From: Hirsutella rhossiliensis
Lineage: Eukaryota; Ascomycota; Sordariomycetes; Hypocreales; Ophiocordycipitaceae
Length of the DNA: 64,000 nucleotides
Assembly (NCBI RefSeq): GCF_020360975.1
Contig: NW_025408670.1
Location: 5,394,001 to 5,458,000, forward strand
Direction: 5' to 3'
Positions 48,097-56,254 of this stretch are shown one piece after another. The notes beneath the pieces are model-generated. The model worked only from the letters and a program-made list of their open reading frames with translations. It did no database searches and was not told where the DNA came from. Each line of letters begins with the position of its first letter. Position 1 is the stretch's first letter. Position numbers and translations under genes: made by a program.

Positions 48097-48762
48097 TTAG
48101 GTGGTGTCTGCGGTCACGGGTCGTTGTACATATCCTTCCACTCGAATCGTCAGCCTGTTCGTCTCAATCAACCGTTCCAAAGCACGGTTGGGTGCTGCTT
48201 TGGTCATCGCATCAGCCGGGTTGTCATCCCCATTGATCCAACGGATCTCTGCCATCTCGCGCTGCTCGTAGGACTGCCTTAGCGCCATGATATCAATCAT
48301 GAGTCGCTTCTCTTTCGTGGTCCCGAGCTTTACGAGGCATTCGTATAGCGAGTATGAGTCGGTGCAGACAATGAGGGGAGTCGGGGGTAGGTCCAGCTGC
48401 TTGACAATAGCCTGCAGGGTGGTCGCGATGACAATGGCCATATCGAAACCTTGGACCATGCCGTAGATCTCCGAGGCTAGCACGCTCCGGGTCACTCGCT
48501 TGCTCTTCGTAGATGACCAGTGCAGGACATTGCCTCTGATCGTGAAATCAGCAGGGCTCTGTTCCTCGTTGGCGAGCACAATAACAAAGCCCAGTTGTGA
48601 GCTTAGGTCTTTGTTGTTCGCGAACGAACCGTCCGTGAATACCATTAGCTTCGCAGTCGAAAAGGCCAAGGGAACATAGCGGAGTCCTCGTTGCAGGTTG
48701 TCGGTCTGCCATTGTATCCGCTTGTTCAGGGTCTTGTAGTCCGGGGCTTCCGGCTGCTGCAC
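48097..48762 (-). CDS. Copia-1 RNase H domain
   Basis: Uninterrupted 221-codon frame forming the end of pol. RNase H removes the RNA strand of the RNA/DNA hybrid during reverse transcription. The acidic catalytic residues can be seen: Asp in FTDGSFANNKD, Glu in LASEIYGM, Asp in VCTDSYSLYE, and Asp in DDNPADAMTK near the end. The frame stops in front of the 3' LTR region. The first codon shown is not a real start; the domain continues from the RT in another frame, with a frameshift near 48760. The Copia-2 homologue (59283-59880) is very similar. Confidence 0.85.
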   Translation of the reverse strand: MQQPEAPDYKTLNKRIQWQTDNLQRGLRYVPLAFSTAKLMVFTDGSFANNKDLSSQLGFVIVLANEEQSPADFTIRGNVLHWSSTKSKRVTRSVLASEIYGMVQGFDMAIVIATTLQAIVKQLDLPPTPLIVCTDSYSLYECLVKLGTTKEKRLMIDIMALRQSYEQREMAEIRWINGDDNPADAMTKAAPNRALERLIETNRLTIRVEGYVQRPVTADTT

Positions 48763-49799
48763 TTGTGCTGCGACTGAGTAGTCGAACGTGGCCTCGGGCT
48801 GGCAGATTGATGCGATATATGCTCCGCGCGCGCTGTTGGGCGTATTGCTGCGCGCGATCCGTGGAGGAGAGAAAGATGGTGGCTAACTTCTGGCCTTGGC
48901 CCTTCTGCTGGATGATAAGGTCGTCTTTTTCGGCTAGAAGTGTGCAACCATTAAACTCGAGGGGAGTCGCGGCCGATAGCTGGCTCCTTGGTTTCGAGCG
49001 GAGCTTAGCCTTCTGGATCTCTCTTTCTTCTGCGGCCGCGAACTCAGGGGAGGCGAGGAGGAGGGTGTCATCCGTCTGCATAGCGACCATGCCGAAGCCG
49101 GCGGCTTGATCATTGGAGATCAACAAGCAGGGGTCAAAGGTGGAATGTGTCATACCGAGGCGCTCACGATGATGCCTATAATATGTCACGAACCAATGGA
49201 GACCTGACTCTGCTATGCCATACAGGGGAAGGATGACATGGATGATGGTGTCTGGGGGATAGCGGGGCACTAATTCCGCTGGGAGGCGTGCGAGTATCGT
49301 ACGATTCAGGGGGGTTTTGGACTGAATATATGCTTGTGTGATATCACGCAGGAAGACGGAGGCTTCACCTGCGAGGAGGGGCAATTGAGAGGTAGCCGCT
49401 GTGCTGCCCGTTGCACGGTCGGCGACTGGGTAAGGATATTCCTTTATCACGATCGTTATAGCCTTGAATGACGAGACGGGATTTCTCGTAGGGCCTTGTG
49501 GTTGGTCCGAGTCCTTTAACTTCGCGGACCATGCGTGCTTTAAAGAGTCTTTGGCCTTTGTGGGCCACGGGGTCGAAACGAATGAACTCAAACACACCCT
49601 GTGCGATTAGGTTGTTAATCTCTTGGGTATCGGACTGTTCAAAGGGGGCACCTGGTGTGGTGATGTGGCCTTCGCGGCGCAATTGAACAGCGTGATCATA
49701 GTGATTAACTTCCTTCTTTGACAGGTTGGCTACGCCGGTCTTGGGCTTGTTCTTGGAGCCTTTGGGGCGTCCTCGTCGGCGTTGTTCAGGTAGGAGCAC
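48763..49799 (-). pseudogene. Copia-1 reverse transcriptase, frameshifted
   Basis: Two frames cover RT. 49365-49799 has the basic lead-in (RRRGRPKGSKNK) and the first RT segment (LFKARMVREVKG, YEKSRLVIQGY). 48548-49597 has block A as FLRDITQAYIQS, the turn LPLYGIAESGLHWF, and the catalytic box as MQTDDT at 49067-49078 (most Copia elements have YVDD). The switch between frames lies near 49440, within KG-I-L-Q of the RT. In-frame stops are absent within each segment. A second frameshift near 48760 leads into RNase H. Basic stretches at the N-terminus may serve nuclear import. Confidence 0.85.
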
Positions 49800-51181
49800 A
49801 GGGCAGGGGCATCATCTTGATCGGGGTTAGGGGTGCATTGGGGTCGACTCGTCGGGGATTTGGCTGCGAGTCGTCGTGGGGTTGTGATGAGGGGGCCTGA
49901 GGATCACGGTGGTATTTCTTGACCGCTGTGATCCTGAAGTTGCGGGGGCCATTGACATGATTGATTGTTATTTCGTGGCCGTTATTGCCGATAACGATCC
50001 ACGGGCCGGTCCAGCCGTCAGCCTCTCTCCACACGAGGACCTCGCTCTGCAGGGGAAGCTCTGCAGCGCGCTCTACATTTGGTCCATTCCTCGTGTTGAG
50101 GGCATCTCTAACCTGACGGGCAGCGGCAGCACGGTGCAGAGCTGCCATGGCTTTCCGAATAGCCTCTGCGCGCTTGATCATAGGGGGAGAGGGCGGTGAA
50201 TCGTGGTTGATTCGTGGGTATGCGCCGAAGACGAGGAGGGTAGGGACAAGGCCATCCGGGCCGGCTGTGTCATTGACTGCCTTTACAGCCATTTGGAGGA
50301 GGGCATCTGGGCTTCTCGACTCACCCAACTCTGCTTGGAGGATATCGTAGGCGCGGCGGAGGGGCCGTGTGCCTTTCTACCTTTCCAATCGAGTTGTGGG
50401 CTTCGATAGGCACCTGCCTGCAAGTGATACCCATCAGCGATGCCTCTTTTTGGAACTCCTCTGCTGCAAAGTTAGTGCCGGCATCGTGGCGCATAAAGTC
50501 CGGGGGGCCTTGGTAGGTGTCTATCCACAGCATCCGTAGCGTTTCCCAGGTGTCTCGGGCGGTCATCGAGGGAGGAACCTGGCGCCTTGGAACGCTGTGG
50601 CTTCGTCGATCACGTGTAGCACAGGCTTTCCGCCTATTTGGACTACATCCGCGGTTATCTCGAAATTGAACTCGCGGTCGTCTCTAAGGGTAAACCTGAA
50701 GCTTTGGGGAGGTGCCGTTGATTTGACAGTGGTGGCACATCCTCGTGATCTCACGGATTGACTGCTCATCAATATCATCATGCCCGGCACATCTAAGCAG
50801 TCGGTGGAGTCTAGCTGTGGCCGGGTGACCGAATCGTCGGTGAAGTCGTCGCAATTCGCGTTCGGTCAGGAATACTCTCGTCTCTTCTTCACCTAGATGG
50901 AACCATGCGTGGCCCCATTTACGTACTGCGGGAACGCGAATGTCATCGCGGACGACTTCGTTGGTCTGATTGTTGAAAACAAGCCTAGCCGGTCCATATC
51001 GGCTAGGAGAGGAGGAACGGGGTCTTAGTGGGAAGAACGTGGAAATCAACGGGCCCGAATGCCGTGCGAATCGCGGTCGCACCGACAGACACAATCCGGG
51101 GTCCATCTCCAAAGGAGATGCCTGCCTGGCCTGCGCGGGTGGTATCGAGGGTAGCGCAGTGGTCTTCGCGCTGCCAGGCAT
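49786..51181 (-). pseudogene. Copia-1 integrase, frameshifted
   Basis: Three or more frame segments. 50684-51181 carries the zinc-binding GAG-pre-integrase domain (RRLHRRFGHPATARLHRLL, then CHHC), about 30 residues between the His pair and the Cys pair. 50321-50790 carries the catalytic core: FEITADVVQIGGKPVLHVID with the first Asp, RHDAGTNFAAEEF with the second, and GKVER with the Glu, close to DD35E spacing. 49786-50328 carries the C-terminal domain (AVNDTAGPDGLVPTLLVFGAYPR). Frameshifts lie near 50700, 50565 and 50365. The enzyme would insert element cDNA into chromosomal DNA. Confidence 0.83.
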
Positions 51182-51233
51182 GGAATTGGTCTAGGCCAGC
51201 GGTTGAAACGTCGGAAGCACCTGTGTCGAGCAT
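51003..51233 (-). pseudogene. Copia-1 protease
   Basis: Aspartic protease with the catalytic DTG at 51219-51227 in MLDTGASDVSTAGLDQF. It is followed by GPVDFHVLPTKTPFLLS, where Copia proteases end before the pre-integrase domain. It would cut the Gag-Pol polyprotein as a dimer. A frameshift separates it from gag (about 51240-51330) and from integrase. Confidence 0.8.
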
Positions 51234-51321
51234 GATGCCCTGATAACGCGTTGTGTAACGGTCATCGACAAGGAATTGTTGTGCCGGGGCCTTTGAGGAG
51301 CGCTATAGGCATCTTCCTTAG

Positions 51322-52840
51322 TCAGACGGTGTAAAACAGCGTAATCTGCGAGGAATGATTGCGTGAAGAACAGCGAGCCAATCGCTGGGTCTTCATCGTC
51401 AATTTCATTGGCAGTATCATAGTCAGGGACAGGGTCTCGTCAAGTTCATGACCTTCGAATTCGGCGAGGAACATGGCGAAGTCCGGGGTCGTGTCGGAGG
51501 CATTGTGGGCATTAAGGAAATACATCCGTGATTGTTTCCGTTCTTCTATGGTATGCTTGGTAGACCAACAGCCAGCTTTGCCGCAGATGAAGCACACCTT
51601 CTTTCTCTGCGGCTGTCGTTTGGGGTTCGCGCTGTTATTGTTGCGGAAGGGGGGTCTATTCTGTTGATACTTGCGGTCGGTATACCATTGCGCTACCGTT
51701 GTCCGTGATCGCAAGTTCAATAGAGGCGCGGAGGTCGGCAAAGAGTTGTTCGCAATGGGCGGGGCTTTGTACAAGGCTTGCTTGAGCTCAGGCGTTCCAC
51801 GGCAAGCGCGGATGACTGCGTTGCGGAGGTTGCTTTCGCCAGCTATTTCCGGCCCAATCGCTCGTTGACACAATTGGAGCTTGTCAAGCATTATATCAAG
51901 CACAGCGTGGAGGTCCTTGTCACTGTGCTTGCTACGGACACTGTTGAAGGTGATAGTTGACCAGTCCGTATGGTAATGCTCCAGATTCACGTTGGTATCG
52001 AAATGTTGCTTAAGTTGTCGGTAAGCGGCGGCGAACGTGAGTCTGGGTCAAGATAAAGGTCATAGTAGGTCTTTGCTCGACCTGTAAGGGCGCGGGGAGA
52101 AAGGCGTGTAGCTGGCTCTCGGGGACTTCAACCGAACGGCAGGTGGTTAGGAGTTCCTGATCTTATCGTCAAGGAGATCGTAAGGTTGACCTGAGTAGGC
52201 ATCTTCCTTATTCCAAATCTTGACGAAGAGGGCGAGAGTCTGGGCATTGGTCGGGGTGTTCGGCACGTCTCGTGGTGGCAATGTGCGGTATGGGGTGTAT
52301 TGTGGCGGATCTGACTTGGCTCTTGGGAATCGCCACTGAATTGGGGTAGGTAATAGGGGAGCTGGTGTTACCTGGGAGCTATCCTTGTGCGGTGAGGGAA
52401 GGTGTAGCTCGTCGGAGCGTTTGTAAAAGCGGTTGGGGTGACGGATTGAGTGGCCTGCTGGACAGGTTGTACAGGCGGTTGAATAGGTGGTGAGAGGGCA
52501 AGGGATCGCTGCGGGCGTGGGTTGTGCTCCTTCGTCGATGGAGGCGACCGGGGTATCCTGGGTTTCCAATATTCTTCGGTGACGAGGAAGCGAGAAGATA
52601 GTCATGTCGGCATCTTCTCAAGGGCCAGTGATCACTTCCTTCGTACGAAGATAGTTGACGAATGCAGCTCGAATCGTTGGCTCAATCCTTCCGAAGAGTG
52701 CACTATTCCATCCTTCGAAGTGCTCTTGGAACATAATAAGAGTGTCGATTCTCCTACATTGGCTCTCTCATAGTCGGTCCACGCACGGGCGAGTTGTGTG
52801 ATCAGGTGGCGTGGCGTTGGCTCTTCCTCTGGGTTCACAG
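51322..52840 (-). pseudogene. Copia-1 gag, frameshifted
   Basis: Upstream segments at 52632-52838 and 52147-52605 hold a Pro/Thr-rich N-terminus and the core motif LFVKIWNKEDAYSGQPYDLLDDKIR. 51322-51990 continues with NLEHYHTDWSTITFNSVR, LDKLQLCQRAIG, and a zinc knuckle at 51553-51594. The knuckle is C-FI-C-GKAG-C-WSTK-H, that is CCCH rather than the common CCHC; Copia-2 has the same order. Gag would form the virus-like particle. Frameshifts near 52140 and 52600. A start in the 52838 frame (MNPEEEPTPRHL) is plausible. Confidence 0.75.
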
Positions 52841-53439
52841 GGTATGCCAGAGGGATAGGTCAATGTCTGACAGGTCGATCGGTATGCCAGTATATTTGTC
52901 CAGCCATCCTTGCACTCTCTCCTGGCTTGGGGATCGCGAGCAATATAGATAGTAGGGACGGGGTATTACTACTGCCTCCCGGGGCACTGCTGCTAGGTCC
53001 TGCAGACATAGTGTCGGAGGTGAATGGTAGTAATCAATTGTACTGATTAAAGCACAATCGCGAGGAGTCGGAATGCGTTGCTGACGCAGCTAAGCTATGT
53101 CTTTTCCTTTCCTTCGAACGGTCGGTGAGTTGCTCGGCGGAACGGCAGTTAGGAATAGCAATAGGTTAGCCGTAGGTTCTGCTTCTTTCTTCCGAACGGC
53201 ACAGTGAGTTGAAGGCGGATCGGAATAAGGAGTGTCTCCTGCTCTTAGCACAAACTTGTCGTCTTCGAACGGTCGGTGAGTTGCTCGGCGGAACGAATCA
53301 CGGAGTTTGTCTCTTCTACCCGTAGAGGAAAGTATCACTTTCTCCGAACGGCACGGTGAATTGCAGGCGGATCAGATCGGTGACTCTTCGTCTACCTTGC
53401 TGCTCTGTGGCTCCTTCGGGACCTGGAACCACTGATCAG
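52841..53439 (-). other. Copia-1 leader (5' untranslated region)
   Basis: About 600 bp between the 5' LTR and gag, without a convincing reading frame. It holds the four spaced repeats at 53113-53374. The primer binding site should adjoin the LTR at 53439; TGGTTCCAGG lies seven or eight bases inside, but I could not match it to a known tRNA. Confidence 0.65.
53113..53374 (-). repeat. Four regularly spaced 32-bp repeats in the Copia-1 leader
   Basis: Units start at 53113, 53190, 53264 and 53343, spacing 77, 74 and 79 bp, alternating between two subtypes: CGAACGGTCGGTGAGTTG...GGCGGAACG (first and third) and CCGAACGGCACRGTGARTTG...GGCGGATC (second and fourth). An ancestral pair was thus duplicated. 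Confidence 0.85.
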
Positions 53440-53713
53440 TGATGGTAGGCACCTATGTGCCTACAGATACGCATGCGCACAAGCTGTAGGCTGAGTCACA
53501 GTCACGACAGGTAGGGTAACCGGTGATGACTTCAATTGTAACTAACTAGGGAAGAGAAGCTATTCACAAGAAACGGAATGTGCACCCGGTAATGGGGGCA
53601 TGCAGCCGGGGCTGCGTGCCCTGATCGCGGGGTAGGGTGTCACGTGGGAGTCGTGCATGAACCGTGATGGTATCCCGATTGCACGGGTTACTCAGCAGGT
53701 TGGTATTCCAACA
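53440..53713 (-). repeat. Copia-1 5' LTR (274 bp)
   Basis: Same as the 47720 LTR with the three differences given there. It lies next to the leader and gag, so it would hold the promoter. Confidence 0.93.
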
Positions 53714-53718
53714 ACTTT
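53714..53718. repeat. Copia-1 target-site duplication, right
   Basis: ACTTT, matching 47715-47719. Confidence 0.92.
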
Positions 53719-53916
53719 AGGTTTATTAACTTACCTTATTAAGGTATATAAATTTAAGTAGCGTCTTTTCGCGCTATATACTTTAGTTAAGCTTAGTATA
53801 TTAAGGGCCGCTACTATATCTACCTACCCCTTAGCCTTAGTATAGTATTATTACTAAGGGTAATTAATACTATTAAATTAATTCTTAGTATTAGTTAGTA
53901 TTTTAGTTATAATATA
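53719..53916 (-). pseudogene. LINE L ORF1 (copy 4), part after the Copia-1 site
   Basis: Continues the LINE of 44672-47714; aligns with 44441-44637. Ends at the Gypsy B LTR. Confidence 0.55.
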
Positions 53917-54102
53917 TATTATAGAGTAAGTAAAGGTATATATATAGGTACTATTTATAAGATAATATTAATAAGCTATATAAAGCTCTCTTATATATAG
54001 CTAGTCTATATATATACGTATAAGATCTAGCCTTTTATATATAACTATATAGCTTAGGCTATAGCTTAAGCTTATAACCTATAATAGTTAAAAACTCTTA
54101 TA
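53917..54102 (-). repeat. Gypsy B copy 2, 3' LTR (186 bp)
   Basis: Reverse complement of the Gypsy B LTR: TATTATAGAG...CTCTTATA, same length. It is followed by the pyrimidine tract CCCTCCCTT, the polypurine tract on the element strand. Confidence 0.83.
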
Positions 54103-55366
54103 TAATACCCTCCCTTAAGCGCGGTATAGCGTTACTTAATTAACGGCTTTTATACTATTAAGCCTATACTACTAGCTCTACCTTACCCTTTCCTATTAAT
54201 TATACTAGCCTTACTAGCCCTATTATCCCTACGCTTATTAGCTTAAGTAGCTGGAACCGGGCTCTATACTTATTAGCTAGCTAGCTATTTAAATAAGGGC
54301 ACGACCTATTATATACGCCCCTAGGTAGCCGGCGGCCGGCCTAGACCTACGTAAGCCTTAGGTTACCTATCCCCTTAGCCTTAGGCAGCCTCCTTTACCT
54401 AGGGGTATATAAGGCGGTATCCCTTTCTTCCTCTTTTTTTTCTTTCTCTTTCTTTTTTAACTATAATAGTAATAATAATAAGTAAGTTCTACTTTACTTA
54501 AAGTATTAGTTCGTTCTTAGCTATATAGGCCGCTTTATTAATATATACTTATAGTAGTAGCTATAATAGTAATAATAGCCTTAATAATAATAACTTTAAC
54601 TAATAAGTTCTTATAAGAATATACCCTTATATTCCTATTTTACTATTATAAAGAAATAATAGGTATAGGGAGGCTTTATAGAATAAGCTAGTAAAAAAAG
54701 GCTCTATAATATAGTCTAAGGGAATAACCCTTAAAAGATAAAGACCTCTACTAAATAACTATACCTTCTTCTAAGAAAAGCGGGTTAAGATAAGCCTATC
54801 CTTATAAATAAAAATATATATAAAATGCATAAGTTAATTATAAGTAGAATAGATACCCTATTACTTATTTTAGCCTAGCGGTTCTAAAGATATCTACGAT
54901 ACGAGAATAGGTAGGGTATAGAATATTCTAGTTAAATCTACTACTTATACTAGAACCTATAGTCTTACATTAACTATTACGCTATAATTAGACTACCTAC
55001 TAAGTTAAGAAGATATACTATAGATAGAGCTTTTTAAGCACTATAGAATATACTAGAAAGCTAACTAATTAGTCTACTAGTAGGCGAGCAATAGTCTATA
55101 AAAGACAAAGGATTTCCCTAGGAGTAGTAGATAAAATAAGTAAGTTCGTAAGTATCTTTTATAACGCTATTCTTTTAATATATTATTTAGCCCCTTATAT
55201 ACTTATTATAAATTCCGGACGAAATCCTACCCTATACTCCTTTAACTAATCTTTTCGCTTACGTTATCGATTACCCGATTCTACGCTTATTACTTATACC
55301 TTCTTATAGTTCTCTACCTTATAAAGTAAGAGGCTATAATCTATAATACTAACTTCCGCGATAAAT
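54103..55366 (-). other. Gypsy B copy 2, 3' untranslated region with nested solo LTR
   Basis: Homologous to 32295-32859 once the 697-bp solo LTR and its duplication are removed (about 560 bp remain). A long pyrimidine tract is at 54425-54455. No gene seen. Confidence 0.6.
54612..55308 (+). repeat. Solo LTR, 697-bp family, copy c
   Basis: TATAAGAA...TTCTTATA, 697 bp, flanked by perfect GTTCT duplications (54607-54611, 55309-55313). The matching Gypsy B copy 1 shows the empty site (AATAAGTTCCGC on the reverse strand near 32345). Confidence 0.9.
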
Positions 55367-56254
55367 ATATCTACCTTCCCCTCCCTTACTTCCTCCTTCT
55401 TAGAGTATATAAAGTCGTTTATCGATGCCGTGCTAGGCACGGCCGATAATAGCTCCGCCGCTACCGCTACTCCTACCCGCGCCCCCGCGACCGCGCCTAC
55501 CGCCGCCGCCTCTACCTCTACTACGCTAGCTGCCCTTACGTTACCTTTCTATATAATAACGCCGTCCCCGCCGCTAGCCGTAACGCCCGGCCCCTCTACC
55601 CCCGCCTCTACTTTTACTACCCTTATAAGTCCGCTACCTAGTAAGTATAGTAGCTATTTTCTACTAACTTCTCAAAGTATAAACGCTAAGTATAGGCTAG
55701 AGCCGCCCGCGCGGCCCCTTATATATAGTACGTATTATAGGAGCTCCCCTACGCTAACTAAGTTAGGTGCCGCTATAGTAGTAGTTATTACTAGTATACG
55801 CGTACCGGCCGCGCCTATAAAGCGGCGCCTCTTATCTTACTCGCTATAGCGTTAGCTTAAAAGGCTAGTATATATAGGTAGGTATAGGGGGCTACTAAGA
55901 AGCGCCTTACCGCCGCCGCCGCCGCCTACTATAATCTCTATGCCCTTAAGCGCTAAGGCCTTATCCTTAAGTAAGTTCCTCTCTTTTAGCTCTTTTACTT
56001 CCGCTATTAACTTTCTTAGTACTAGGAATACTACCTCCGTCGCCCTATCGGCGGTCCCCTTAGCCGTGCCCGCCGCCGCCCCCGCCGCTACTACTAGCCG
56101 GGCCCCCCTTACTCCTAGAGCCCTTAGAGCCGACGCTACCGCCGACTAGCTTATAGGCTTAAAGGGCCGCCTAAGCGCTTTAAAGAGCGCCGCTGCCGCT
56201 AATAAAGTAAAGGAGGACGACGAGTATAAGGATAAGGATAAAGATAAGAAGTAG
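55367..56254 (+). pseudogene. Conserved antisense accessory ORF of Gypsy B, copy 2 (296 codons)
   Basis: Best preserved copy. A single frame from ATA at 55367 (M-S-T-F-P) to TAG at 56252-56254 with only three internal TAG codons, two of them adjacent (near 55848-55855) and one at 56147-56149. Contains SSFLEYIKSFIDAVL, an Ala/Thr/Pro-rich region, YYRSSPTLTKLGAA, NTTSVALSAVPLAVPA, and LIGLKGRLSALK before a Lys/Glu/Asp tail. It stays readable because its Ala, Pro, Ser and Thr codons contain few CA or TG sites. Opposite strand to gag-pol, as in the other two elements. No known family recognised. Confidence 0.62.

Larger units (their letters stand above)
47720..53713 (-). mobile_element. Copia-1, young Ty1/Copia retrotransposon without RIP
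   Basis: 5994 bp, LTRs 275 and 274 bp, perfect ACTTT duplication. The LTRs differ by two substitutions and one single-base indel. Composition is normal (CA and TG abundant), in sharp contrast to the host LINE. Order on the minus strand: leader with a four-fold repeat, gag, protease, integrase, RT, RNase H, polypurine tract, which is Ty1/Copia order. The reading frame is split by about nine frameshifts but almost no in-frame stops, so the copy looks recent and either newly dead or hurt by assembly indels. Confidence 0.93.
44672..53916 (-). mobile_element. LINE L copy 4, split by Copia-1
   Basis: Minus-strand LINE: ORF1 part at 53719-53916 and 47085-47714, endonuclease and the start of RT down to about 44672. 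It stops just before RT block A, so it lacks its own 3' end, which is unusual for a LINE and points to a later deletion or replacement. The Copia-1 insertion left ACTTT on both sides. The upstream end is cut by a Gypsy B LTR at 53917. Confidence 0.75.

Noticed and set aside
47938..48282. Plus-strand open frames in Copia-1 (such as 47938-48282, 48765-49109, 49909-50199, 51671-51868)
   Set aside because: They lie opposite the minus-strand gag-pol domains or in the LTR, show no motif and are shadows of the real coding strand.
53421..53439. Primer binding site of Copia-1
   Set aside because: TGGTTCCAGG lies a few bases inside the LTR, but I could not match it to a known tRNA 3' end or half-tRNA, so it is not called.
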